A stretch of DNA of 6,257 nt from an uncultured Candidatus Melainabacteria bacterium (lineage in GTDB: Bacteria; Cyanobacteriota; Vampirovibrionia; Gastranaerophilales; Gastranaerophilaceae), in the NCBI GenBank assembly GCA_934747325.1, contig CAKVGW010000078.1, positions 1 through 6,257 of the forward strand, given 5' to 3'. Below are positions 1 through 5,722 of the stretch, one piece after another. The notes under the pieces were generated by a model. That model was given only the letters and a program-made list of their open reading frames with translations. It ran no database searches and was not told the DNA's origin. Each line of letters starts with the position of its first letter. Position 1 is the first letter of the stretch. A program made the translations under genes and the position numbers.

Positions 1-2523
1 TATAAGAATTCGGAAGTTCAACCCGAACACATAATTATGGCTATGATTGAAGATAAAGGAATTGCGAAGGATTATCTTCAAGAACTTAAGCTTTTAAACC
101 AAAACTTTATTAATGCAATTGTAGCTAAAATTAAAGAATATCCTACAATTTCAGGTGTGAGTGCATCTCAACAAGTATTTTTATCTCGTGATACAAATGC
201 TTTATTGGAAATTGCGACTCAAGAAGCCGAAAGCTTGAAGGATGATTTTATCGGAATTGAATGTATATTAATCGCGATGACAAAATTGGAAAATTCTTTT
301 ATAAAAGATTTGTTGAAACGCAATGGTGTTGATACAAATTCAATTTTGAACGCAATGAAAAAAATAAGAGGTAATAAAAAAGTGGATAATAAAAATGCAG
401 AAGAAAATATGAAGGCTCTTGAAAAATATTCAACTGACCTTACAGAACGTGCAAGAAAAGGCAAACTGGACCCTGTAATCGGACGTGATGAAGAGGTAAG
501 AAGAATTATTCAAGTCTTAAATAGAAGAACAAAAAACAACCCTGTTTTAATCGGTGAACCCGGAGTTGGTAAAACAGCAATCGTTGAAGGTTTAGCACAA
601 AGAATAATCAGAGGTGATGTTCCTGAAAGCTTGAAGGATGTTAAACTAATTTCTTTAGACTTAGGTGCATTGGTTGCGGGTGCAAAATTCAGAGGTGAAT
701 TTGAAGAACGTTTGAAAGCCGTATTAAAGGAAGTTCAAGAATCAAACGGTGAAATCGTTATGTTCATTGATGAATTGCATACGGTAGTAGGCGCAGGCGC
801 AACAGAAGGTTCTATGGATGCAGGTAATTTGTTAAAACCAATGCTTGCAAGAGGTGAATTAAGAACAATCGGTGCTACAACAATTAATGAATATCGTAAG
901 TATATCGAAAAAGACCCTGCTCTTGAACGTCGTTTCCAACCTGTTATGGTAGATGAACCATCAGTTGAAGATACAATTTCTATCTTGAGAGGTTTGAAAG
1001 AAAAATACGAAGTTCACCACGGAGTTAGAATTCTTGATAGTGCATTGATTGCAGCAGCGCAACTTTCCGACAGGTATATTACAGACAGATTTTTGCCAGA
1101 TAAAGCAATTGATTTGATTGATGAAGCAGCATCAGCTCTTCGTATTGAAATTGATTCAATGCCTGAAGAAATTGATGTTATGATGCGTCAAAAAATTCAA
1201 CTTGAAATCGAAAGAGAAGCTTTGAAGAAAGAAACTTCTCCTGAAAGTATTGCTAAGATTGATAAATTGACTTCTGAAATTGATGAATTGGAAGGTAAAA
1301 TTTCTAAATTAAAAGCTCAATGGGAAGTTGAAAAAAATACAATCACAGGGGAAGCAGGAATTAAAGATGAAATCGACAAGGTTAAAACGAAAATTGCAGA
1401 AGCTGAACGTAACACAGATTTGCAAACAGCAGCAGAACTTAAGTATGGCAAGTTGATGGAATTGGAAAAGAAACTTCAATCAATTCAAGGTAAAGAAAGA
1501 AGTGAAAACCAACTTCTTAAAGAAGAAATTGATGGCGATGATATCGCAGAAATCGTAAGCAAATGGACTGGTGTTCCGGTAAACAGACTTATGGAATCTG
1601 AAATGCAAAAACTTTTAAGAATGGAAGATGTTTTGCACAAACGTTTAATAGGTCAAGAAGAAGCTGTTAATACAGTTTCTGATGCAATCAGACGTGCTCG
1701 TTCAGGCTTGAAAGACCCTAAACGTCCAATCGGTACATTTATATTCTTAGGTCCGACAGGTGTTGGTAAAACAGAACTTGCTAAAACTCTTGCAGAATTC
1801 TTGTTTAATGATGAAGATGCGATTATCAGAATTGATATGTCTGAATATATGGAAAAACATAACGTTGCAAGATTAGTTGGTGCACCTCCGGGATATGTTG
1901 GTTACGAAGAAGGCGGACAGTTAACCGAAGCTGTTAGACGTAAACCTTATTCAGTAGTATTGTTCGATGAAATTGAAAAAGCACACCCTGATGTATTCAA
2001 TTTGATGTTGCAAATCTTTGATGATGGTCGTTTGACGGATTCTAAAGGTAGAACTGTCGACTTTAAAAACACCGTAATCATTATGACAAGTAATATCGGT
2101 AGTGAAATCATTTTGGAAGATTCTATCAACAATGCAGGTAAAGCAAACTTTGACGAAACAAAAGAAAAAGTTATGGCTGTAATGAGAGAACGTTTCAAAC
2201 CTGAATTTTTAAACAGAGTCGATGAAACAATCTTCTTTAAAGCATTGTCATTACAACAATTGTCTGCAATAGTTGATATTCAAATGAATCATTTAAGAGA
2301 TTTGTTGGCTCAACAAAATATTTCATTTGAAATTACTGATGAAGCGAAAGAATTGCTTGCAAGACGTGGCTTTAACCCTATTTATGGTGCTAGACCATTG
2401 AAGAGGGTAATAAGACAAATGGTTGAAAACCCATTATCTAAGTTGTTATTGGCTCAAAAATTCATTGACGGCGATACGATTAAGATTGGTGTCAAGGATG
2501 ATGAGATTGAGTTTAGCAAGTAA
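1..2523 (+). CDS. clpB: ATP-dependent chaperone ClpB (disaggregase), 5'-truncated by window edge
   Basis: ClpB is a cytosolic hexameric AAA+ machine that threads aggregated proteins through its pore together with DnaK/DnaJ/GrpE. The frame is open from base 1, and its first visible residues ([14 protein letters not shown]) match the interior of the Clp N-domain. The ATG at 37 is therefore internal; by alignment from memory with E. coli ClpB about 23 residues are missing upstream. Counting from base 1, 840 residues are visible, in order: N-domain (about 1-125); NBD1 with Walker A GEPGVGKT (nt 553-576), pore-loop KFRGEFEER, Walker B VMFIDELH (nt 757-780) and the Arg pair of ALERRF (nt 928-933); coiled-coil M-domain (about residues 386-513, with LKYGK); NBD2 with Walker A GPTGVGKT (nt 1750-1773), pore-loop GYVGYEEGG (nt 1891-1917), Walker [15 protein letters not shown] Arg finger (nt 2215-2217) and sensor-2 GARPLKR (nt 2386-2406). 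A full M-domain and no IGF/IGL ClpP-docking tripeptide favour ClpB over ClpC/ClpA. The first pore loop has Phe where E. coli has Tyr, a conservative change. Confidence 0.97.
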   Translation, partial: YKNSEVQPEHIIMAMIEDKGIAKDYLQELKLLNQNFINAIVAKIKEYPTISGVSASQQVFLSRDTNALLEIATQEAESLKDDFIGIECILIAMTKLENSFIKDLLKRNGVDTNSILNAMKKIRGNKKVDNKNAEENMKALEKYSTDLTERARKGKLDPVIGRDEEVRRIIQVLNRRTKNNPVLIGEPGVGKTAIVEGLAQRIIRGDVPESLKDVKLISLDLGALVAGAKFRGEFEERLKAVLKEVQESNGEIVMFIDELHTVVGAGATEGSMDAGNLLKPMLARGELRTIGATTINEYRKYIEKDPALERRFQPVMVDEPSVEDTISILRGLKEKYEVHHGVRILDSALIAAAQLSDRYITDRFLPDKAIDLIDEAASALRIEIDSMPEEIDVMMRQKIQLEIEREALKKETSPESIAKIDKLTSEIDELEGKISKLKAQWEVEKNTITGEAGIKDEIDKVKTKIAEAERNTDLQTAAELKYGKLMELEKKLQSIQGKERSENQLLKEEIDGDDIAEIVSKWTGVPVNRLMESEMQKLLRMEDVLHKRLIGQEEAVNTVSDAIRRARSGLKDPKRPIGTFIFLGPTGVGKTELAKTLAEFLFNDEDAIIRIDMSEYMEKHNVARLVGAPPGYVGYEEGGQLTEAVRRKPYSVVLFDEIEKAHPDVFNLMLQIFDDGRLTDSKGRTVDFKNTVIIMTSNIGSEIILEDSINNAGKANFDETKEKVMAVMRERFKPEFLNRVDETIFFKALSLQQLSAIVDIQMNHLRDLLAQQNISFEITDEAKELLARRGFNPIYGARPLKRVIRQMVENPLSKLLLAQKFIDGDTIKIGVKDDEIEFSK

Positions 2524-2530
2524 TATTTAT

Positions 2531-2570
2531 AAATCCGCCCAAGAATTAATTCTTGGGCGGATTTGTTTTT
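2531..2570. terminator. Intrinsic terminator, probably bidirectional, between clpB and the convergent small gene
   Basis: Eight bases after the clpB stop a perfect inverted repeat begins: the arm AAATCCGCCCAAGAA (2531-2545), loop TTAA, and the exact complementary arm (2550-2564). The 15-bp stem has a GC core (CCGCCC/GGGCGG) in AT-rich surroundings. On the + strand it is followed by TGTTTTTATT, a classical U-tract. On the - strand the stem lies directly after the stop codon of the convergent gene (2569-2571) and is followed by ATAAATATTA, a poorer tail. Termination is therefore strong for clpB and plausible for the opposite gene. Confidence 0.9.
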
Positions 2571-2994
2571 ATTGTAATTTATCAAAATTCTTGATTTTAT
2601 CTTGAGTCAGATTTTTCATATTTTCATTTTCGGTATCTTTCATTGTTTTTTCAGTTGCTTGTTTTATTTTTTCTTGATCTTCAGAATAATCAACCGCAAT
2701 AAAGAATGAATGAACTTCTCCAAGCAGACTTTCTTTAGCTTCTTGGGATATAGGAAGCTTATTAACTGCATTTTTTAATGCTTTAAGAAAATTATTCCTT
2801 TCTTCTCCTTTTAATTCGCCATCGCCAATTTGTTTTCCATTCTTATCTACTTTACCTTCGGTATCGCATTTATTGAATATGGATTCTATTAATGGTAAAT
2901 TTTTGTTCCCATTAAGGATTTTTTTCATATTAGCCATATCTGCCTTAATTGCGCCATTAAACATTGGTACTTGGTTTTGAATCTTTTCACTCAT
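2569..2994 (-). CDS. Hypothetical 141-aa protein with an EF-hand-like acidic loop
   Basis: I do not recognise a named family. The start ATG (2992-2994) is preceded on the - strand by AGGAG (3004-3008) at 9-nt spacing, and the TAA stop abuts the terminator palindrome, so this is a convincing independent gene. The product is hydrophilic and Lys/Glu/Asn-rich, with no signal peptide or membrane segment. Residues 36-73 read as helix (LIESIFNKC), an acidic glycine-rich loop (D44, E46, D50, N52, D58, E60, E64, E65, with GDGELKGEE) and a second helix (RNNFLKALKNAV). This is the helix-loop-helix layout of an EF-hand, but the loop is longer than the canonical 12 residues and its D/N positions do not fit the standard register, so calcium binding is only a possibility. 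The C-terminal third (about 100-141) looks helical and very charged. It is convergent with clpB and divergent from the oxidoreductase operon, so no shared operon informs its role. Confidence 0.8.
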   Translation of the reverse strand: MSEKIQNQVPMFNGAIKADMANMKKILNGNKNLPLIESIFNKCDTEGKVDKNGKQIGDGELKGEERNNFLKALKNAVNKLPISQEAKESLLGEVHSFFIAVDYSEDQEKIKQATEKTMKDTENENMKNLTQDKIKNFDKLQ

Positions 2995-3013
2995 TTAAAA
3001 TTTCTCCTATACT

Positions 3014-3032
3014 TTGTACAACCATCATGGTT
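3014..3032. promoter_or_regulatory. Two overlapping palindromes in the leader of the - strand gene
   Basis: TTGTACAA (3014-3021) is a perfect 8-bp palindrome. It overlaps by two bases AACCATCATGGTT (3020-3032), a perfect palindrome with 6-bp arms around a central C. They lie 20-38 bp upstream of the start codon of the - strand gene, just beyond its Shine-Dalgarno site. This placement would suit an operator or a small hairpin in the mRNA leader. No convincing -10/-35 pair could be assigned for this gene, so the function is inference. Confidence 0.35.
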
Positions 3033-3037
3033 ATCGG

Positions 3038-3074
3038 CATATTTTGAAAAAACTTTAGCTTTTTTTGAAATATG
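3038..3074 (+). repeat. Near-perfect 15-bp inverted repeat in the divergent intergenic region
   Basis: The left arm CATATTTTGAAAAAA (3038-3052) and right arm TTTTTTTGAAATATG (3060-3074) pair over 15 positions across a 7-nt loop. The two non-Watson-Crick positions are both G-T/U wobbles in a + strand transcript, but would be A-C mismatches on the - strand. The very AT-rich composition makes chance symmetry easier. It may be an operator, or a hairpin if transcription crosses this region. Just downstream, TTACAAA occurs twice exactly 10 bp apart (3076-3082 and 3086-3092). Confidence 0.4.
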
Positions 3075-3134
3075 TTTACAAATTGTTACAAAAAAGACTA
3101 AAATTTTACTCGAATGAATTTTAAAAATATAAAT

Positions 3135-3194
3135 TTTTACTACCCTTTTTTATCCCTTTTGTAGTAAAATGTTGGTGTATATATTAAGGGAAGG
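3135..3194 (+). promoter_or_regulatory. Probable promoter/operator region and ribosome-binding site of the oxidoreductase operon
   Basis: TTTTACTAC (3135-3143) and GTAGTAAAA (3161-3169) form a perfect 9-bp inverted repeat with a 17-nt spacer. The right arm overlaps TAAAAT (3165-3170), a one-mismatch -10 candidate; TATATT (3180-3185) is a second candidate. No good -35 element is visible at the right spacing. Inside the spacer CCCTTTT is repeated 11 bp apart (3143-3149 and 3154-3160). A repressor bound at the inverted repeat would cover the first -10 candidate. The AAGGGAAGG run (3186-3194) lies 9 nt before the alpha-subunit ATG and is the likely ribosome-binding site. Confidence 0.4.
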
Positions 3195-3203
3195 TTAGAA
3201 AAA

Positions 3204-4298
3204 ATGGTAAACAAACTTATTAAAGAAGACACTAAGATGTTCCTAACAGGAAATGAAGTGTTGGCTTATGCCGCGAATTCGGCAGAGGCTGATTTTATGT
3301 ATGGTTATCCGATTACACCTCAAAATGAAATTATGCATACTTGGTGTAAACTCTTACCAAAAACGGGCGCAGGATTTTTACAGACAGAAGATGAAATATC
3401 TGCAGGCTTTTCAACAATTGGCGGTATCTTAGCGGGTAGAAGAGCATTTACGGCAACTGCCGGCCCTGGGAATGTAATTATGCAGGACGCTCAATCAATG
3501 GCTGAAATGATGAGAATTCCATTTGTTTGTGCGGTAATGCAAAGAGGCGGACCTTCCACTGCAACTGTAATTTACGCACAACAAGAAACCAGATTAACTT
3601 GTTTTGGCGGAAACGGTGAAGGTTTTAGAATCGTTTATTCAACAGCAGGTCACCAAGATTTGTATGATTACATGATAAAAGCATTCAACACAGCTTGGAA
3701 ATACAGATTCCCAACTTATGTATTGGCGGACGGTTACCAAGGCAAGATGAGAGAACCTGTAACATTGTATGATCCGGCTTCTCGTGGTATCACAATGGTT
3801 CCTACTGAAAAATCTCTTCTTGCTGACGGTCAAATCGGTGTTGATAGAAAATCTGCTCACATGAGAAATACATACAATATGGAAGAAGAATTGATGAATG
3901 TTCTTGATGGTTATCAAGCTGATTTTGATAAGATGGCAGAAGAAGTTCAAGAATGGGAAGAATATAAGGCTGAAGATGCTGAAATTCTTGTAATTGCTCA
4001 CGGCATTGTAGCACGTTCTGCAAGAACAGCGATTGATGAATTAAGAGAAAAAGGTATTAAAGCCGGATTATTCAGACCGATAACAATCAGACCATTGGCA
4101 GTAAAACCTTTAAGAGCAGCGGTAAGCAGAGCTAAGCAAATATTATTTACAGAATCTGCAAACGGTCAACTTGCTCAAATGGTGCTTGAAAAACTTTACG
4201 GCTTAACAACTCCATACCAAACCTTATTCAAAATGGGCGTTGGCGTAACAGGTGATGATATTGTTGCGAAAGTAGAAGGAATGCTTTGTAAAGTTTAG
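3204..4298 (+). CDS. korA: 2-oxoacid:ferredoxin oxidoreductase, alpha subunit (KorA/VorB type)
   Basis: This is the alpha subunit of a CoA-dependent 2-oxoacid:ferredoxin oxidoreductase, which converts a 2-oxoacid plus CoA to acyl-CoA and CO2 while reducing ferredoxin in the cytosol. The 364-residue length fits the separate-alpha form, in which the gamma domain is not fused. The N-terminal pyrimidine-binding domain carries GNEVLAYAA (16-24), the hallmark YPITPQNE (35-42), the conserved acidic stretch QTEDEIS and a TAGPGN loop, followed by RGGPST. The transketolase-C-like domain starts near residue 256 (EILVIAHGIVARSARTAI, then FRPITIRPL). The first ATG is chosen because AAGGGAAGG lies 9 nt upstream; an internal ATG at 3237 has no such site. 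The TAG stop is followed by the repeat element rather than directly by the beta gene. Substrate cannot be settled from sequence: 2-oxoglutarate and branched-chain 2-oxoacids are both possible, so korA versus vorB naming is open. Confidence 0.92.
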   Translation: MVNKLIKEDTKMFLTGNEVLAYAANSAEADFMYGYPITPQNEIMHTWCKLLPKTGAGFLQTEDEISAGFSTIGGILAGRRAFTATAGPGNVIMQDAQSMAEMMRIPFVCAVMQRGGPSTATVIYAQQETRLTCFGGNGEGFRIVYSTAGHQDLYDYMIKAFNTAWKYRFPTYVLADGYQGKMREPVTLYDPASRGITMVPTEKSLLADGQIGVDRKSAHMRNTYNMEEELMNVLDGYQADFDKMAEEVQEWEEYKAEDAEILVIAHGIVARSARTAIDELREKGIKAGLFRPITIRPLAVKPLRAAVSRAKQILFTESANGQLAQMVLEKLYGLTTPYQTLFKMGVGVTGDDIVAKVEGMLCKV

Positions 4299-4318
4299 GA
4301 GTTGAGAAGTTTAATTCA

Positions 4319-4358
4319 GTTGAAAGGTTGAAAGGCGGAATGGTTGAATAGTTTGTAT
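4319..4358 (+). repeat. Left octamer-repeat arm of the S23 element
   Basis: Five consecutive 8-bp units in strict register: GTTGAAAG (4319), GTTGAAAG (4327), GCGGAATG (4335), GTTGAATA (4343), GTTTGTAT (4351). A looser copy, GTTGAGAA, stands at 4301. Positions 4342-4358 (GGTTGAATAGTTTGTAT) are exactly complementary to 4736-4752. The period of 8 rules out a codon-based origin. The S23 reading frame begins inside the fourth unit, so the last part of this arm is also coding. Confidence 0.9.
4331..4346 (+). promoter_or_regulatory. Ribosome-binding site and TTG start embedded in the repeat arm
   Basis: AAAGGCGG (4331-4338) lies 5 nt before TTG (4344-4346). The frame is closed by TGA at 4329, so only TTG at 4344 or TTG at 4353 can start the full-length protein; the first has the better spacing. 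The GCGG part comes from the unit GCGGAATG, whose counterpart in the right arm is GTGGAATA. An ATG at 4340 is followed by GTT GAA TAG and would encode only three residues. Confidence 0.55.
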
Positions 4359-4736
4359 AAAAATAGTTTTAAGTTTCCATTTGAAAAATTGGAAGTTTGG
4401 AAAAAATCTATAGATTTAGCAACTATGATTTATAAACTAACATCAAGTTTTCCCAAGACAGAAATGTATGGCTTATCATCACAAATACAAAGAGCAGCTG
4501 TTTCAGTATCATCTAATATTGCAGAGGGTTCTGTTAGATTTTCTGCAAAGGAACAAGTTAGATTTTATGAAGTTGCATTTGGAAGCTTGATGGAAGTAAT
4601 CAGTCAAACAATTCTTGCTAAAAAACTAAATTACATTTCGGATGAAAATTTTATAGAAATAAGAAGCTTGACTGAAGAAATCTCAAGAATGTTAAACGCA
4701 TTAAGTAAATCTAAAAATGATGAACAAAGTGAATAA
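4344..4736 (+). CDS. Four-helix bundle protein, S23/23S rRNA intervening-sequence protein family
   Basis: This 130-residue protein matches the small four-helix-bundle family known from 23S rRNA intervening sequences and related to the Avd accessory protein of diversity-generating retroelements. Visible landmarks are FEKLEVWKKSIDLA (13-26) opening helix 1; FPKTEMYGLSSQIQRAAVS (36-54) and SSNIAEGS (56-63) in and after helix 2; FYEVAFGSLMEVISQ, then LAKKLNYIS, around helix 3; and a last helix ending RMLNALSKSK. The length is typical. No ATG precedes the conserved opening motif, so a TTG start at 4344 (or 4353) is required; the next ATG would delete helix 1. The biochemical role of the family is not settled; the basic surface of relatives suggests nucleic-acid or protein binding. 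It sits inside an inverted octamer array within the korA-korB gap, a context implying a selfish or regulatory element rather than an enzyme subunit. Confidence 0.9.
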   Translation: MNSLYKNSFKFPFEKLEVWKKSIDLATMIYKLTSSFPKTEMYGLSSQIQRAAVSVSSNIAEGSVRFSAKEQVRFYEVAFGSLMEVISQTILAKKLNYISDENFIEIRSLTEEISRMLNALSKSKNDEQSE

Positions 4737-4775
4737 TACAAACTATTCAACCTTTCAACTATTCCACCATTCAAC
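4736..4775 (-). repeat. Right octamer-repeat arm of the S23 element
   Basis: Read on the - strand from the outside in, the units are GTTGAATG (4768-4775), GTGGAATA (4760-4767), GTTGAAAG (4752-4759), GTTGAATA (4744-4751) and GTTTGTAT (4736-4743). The final A of the S23 stop codon is the first base of the arm. In register with the left arm the pairing is 16/16 in the two inner units and 5-7 of 8 in the three outer ones. The outer edge TTCAACTTAAA (4770-4780) reappears in reverse complement at the start of the second element (5552-5562). Confidence 0.9.
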
Positions 4776-4797
4776 TTAAATTATAAAGGAGATAAAA

Positions 4798-5550
4798 ATG
4801 TCAGAATTATTAACCCTTCCACCAAATTTACCAAAATCTCAGAATGCTGAGGTTGGTGCAAGTAAATTTTGCCCTGGATGCGGACACGGAATAACTTTAA
4901 AAGCGCTTGAAAGCGCAATCGATGAACTTGGTATTCAACAAAAAACAGTTTTTGGCTGTGATATCGGATGTTCACTTTTGGCGTGGAATTATTTGGACGT
5001 AGATACGGTTCAAACCCACCACGGTAGAACAACTCCTGTTATCTACGGTTTCACAAGAGCAAACAAAGATGCTATAGGTATTGCTTATATGGGCGATGGC
5101 GGTGGTCTTGCAATCGGCGCACAACACTTAGTAAACGCGACTGTTCGTGGTGAAAGAATGATGATTGTTGTTGTAAACAATACCAACTACGGTATGACAG
5201 GCGGTCAAATGTCACCAACTACAATGCCGGGGCAAAAAACAGAAACAACACCTTATGGTAGAGATTGTGAAGTTACAGGTAAACCTGCAAAAGCTGCTGA
5301 AATGGTTGCATCAATTGCTGACAAGTCAAAATCTTTTGTTGCACGTTCAACTGTTTCTAACTTTATGAAGCTTAAACAAACTTTTGTAAAAGGTTTGAAG
5401 AACGTTGAAAATGGCGGTTTTTCATTTGTAGAAGTTCTTTCAATTTGTCCACTAAACTGGAGAACTAATAATGTTGATACGTTTGGCAGACTTAAACAAA
5501 TGGAAGAATTCTTTGAGGTGAAAGAATTTTTGAGTCCGGAAGGGAAGTAA
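4798..5550 (+). CDS. korB: 2-oxoacid:ferredoxin oxidoreductase, beta subunit (TPP and [4Fe-4S])
   Basis: The beta subunit carries the diphosphate half of the thiamine pyrophosphate site and the proximal [4Fe-4S] cluster that passes electrons to ferredoxin. It is 250 residues long, ordinary for this subunit. Candidate cluster ligands are C25 and C28 in FCPGCGHG, C58 (or C54) in GCDIGCS, and C217 in LSICPLNW, the same CxxC...C...C layout known in the family. The TPP motif runs from GDGGG (99-103) to VVNNTNYGMTGGQ (125-137). The start is supported by AAGGAG (4786-4791) 6 nt before the ATG. Fe-S dependence implies an anaerobic or low-oxygen lifestyle. The gene is separated from korA by the S23 element and from korC by a second repeat element, an odd arrangement because these subunits are needed in equal amounts. 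Substrate is undetermined, as for the alpha subunit. Confidence 0.93.
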   Translation: MSELLTLPPNLPKSQNAEVGASKFCPGCGHGITLKALESAIDELGIQQKTVFGCDIGCSLLAWNYLDVDTVQTHHGRTTPVIYGFTRANKDAIGIAYMGDGGGLAIGAQHLVNATVRGERMMIVVVNNTNYGMTGGQMSPTTMPGQKTETTPYGRDCEVTGKPAKAAEMVASIADKSKSFVARSTVSNFMKLKQTFVKGLKNVENGGFSFVEVLSICPLNWRTNNVDTFGRLKQMEEFFEVKEFLSPEGK

Positions 5551-5551
5551 G

Positions 5552-5696
5552 TTTAAGTTGAAGGGTTGAAAAGTGAAAAAGTGGAAAAGTGGAAAAGTTC
5601 AGATAATTCCCTTCGGTCATTAATAAAAATTGTGAGCGTTAGCGAACTTAATGAACTCTTCAGCTATTCAACCTTTCAACTTTTCAACTCCACCAT
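5552..5696. repeat. ORF-less octamer-repeat element between korB and korC
   Basis: Left array on the + strand: GTTGAAGG (5557), GTTGAAAA (5565), GTGAAAAA (5573), GTGGAAAA (5581), GTGGAAAA (5589), GTTCAGAT (5597). Right array on the - strand, outside in: GTTGAAAA (5681-5688), GTTGAAAG (5673-5680), GTTGAATA (5665-5672), GCTGAAGA (5657-5664), GTTCATTA (5649-5656). Starting from the unit at 5565, the two arrays pair in register at 29 of 40 positions, with GTTGAAAAGT (5565-5574) exactly complementary to 5679-5688. The central 44 bp (5605-5648) contain CCCTTCGGTC and GAGCGTTAGCGAAC but no gene. CTATTCAACCTTTCAACT (5664-5681) is identical to 4743-4760 in the S23 element, and TCCACCAT occurs at the right edge of both. 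It may be a deletion derivative or a non-autonomous relative. Confidence 0.8.
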
Positions 5697-5722
5697 GATT
5701 TATACAAAAAGGAGACTACAAA

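Larger units (their letters stand above)
4301..4780 (+). mobile_element. IVS-like element: S23-family ORF enclosed by inverted octamer-repeat arms, inserted between korA and korB
   Basis: The unit starts within 3 nt of the korA stop and ends 5 nt before the korB Shine-Dalgarno site, so it fills the whole gap. Both ends are built of 8-bp units related to GTTGAAAG, in opposite orientation. They enclose a four-helix-bundle gene tightly, with the innermost 17 bp of each arm being exact reverse complements. S23-family ORFs are known inside 23S rRNA intervening sequences, which are also closed by a terminal stem; that knowledge drives the comparison. The pentamer AGGAG occurs on both sides (4297-4301 and 4787-4791) and might be a target duplication, although AGGAG is also the expected ribosome-binding site. 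No transposase or recombinase is present, so any movement would need functions in trans. The mobile nature is inferred from structure only. Confidence 0.55.

Noticed and set aside
1947..2198. Minus-strand ORF of 83 codons inside clpB
   Set aside because: It is antisense to the conserved NBD2 coding sequence with no independent signals; a shadow. The 219-464 antisense ORF is rejected for the same reason.
2423..2605. Plus-strand ORF of 60 codons overlapping the end of clpB
   Set aside because: It is out of frame with clpB, runs straight through the terminator hairpin into the convergent gene, and has no ribosome-binding site.
3639..4023. Two overlapping minus-strand ORFs inside korA
   Set aside because: Both are antisense to conserved alpha-subunit coding sequence, with compositions typical of shadows and no initiation site.
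4301..4358. The GTTGAAAG array as a CRISPR array
   Set aside because: The units are 8 bp with no unique spacers, and they occur in inverted pairs around a gene or a short centre.
4301..4780. A diversity-generating retroelement with Avd
   Set aside because: The S23 protein is related to Avd, but there is no reverse transcriptase, template repeat or variable repeat in the window.
4781..5032. Minus-strand ORF across the korB start
   Set aside because: It is antisense to the CPGCGHG and GCS regions of korB, and the signal there belongs to the beta subunit.
5552..5696. An ordinary intrinsic terminator between korB and korC
   Set aside because: The arms are long, imperfect and octameric with a 44-nt centre, and no GC-rich short stem with a U-tract is present.
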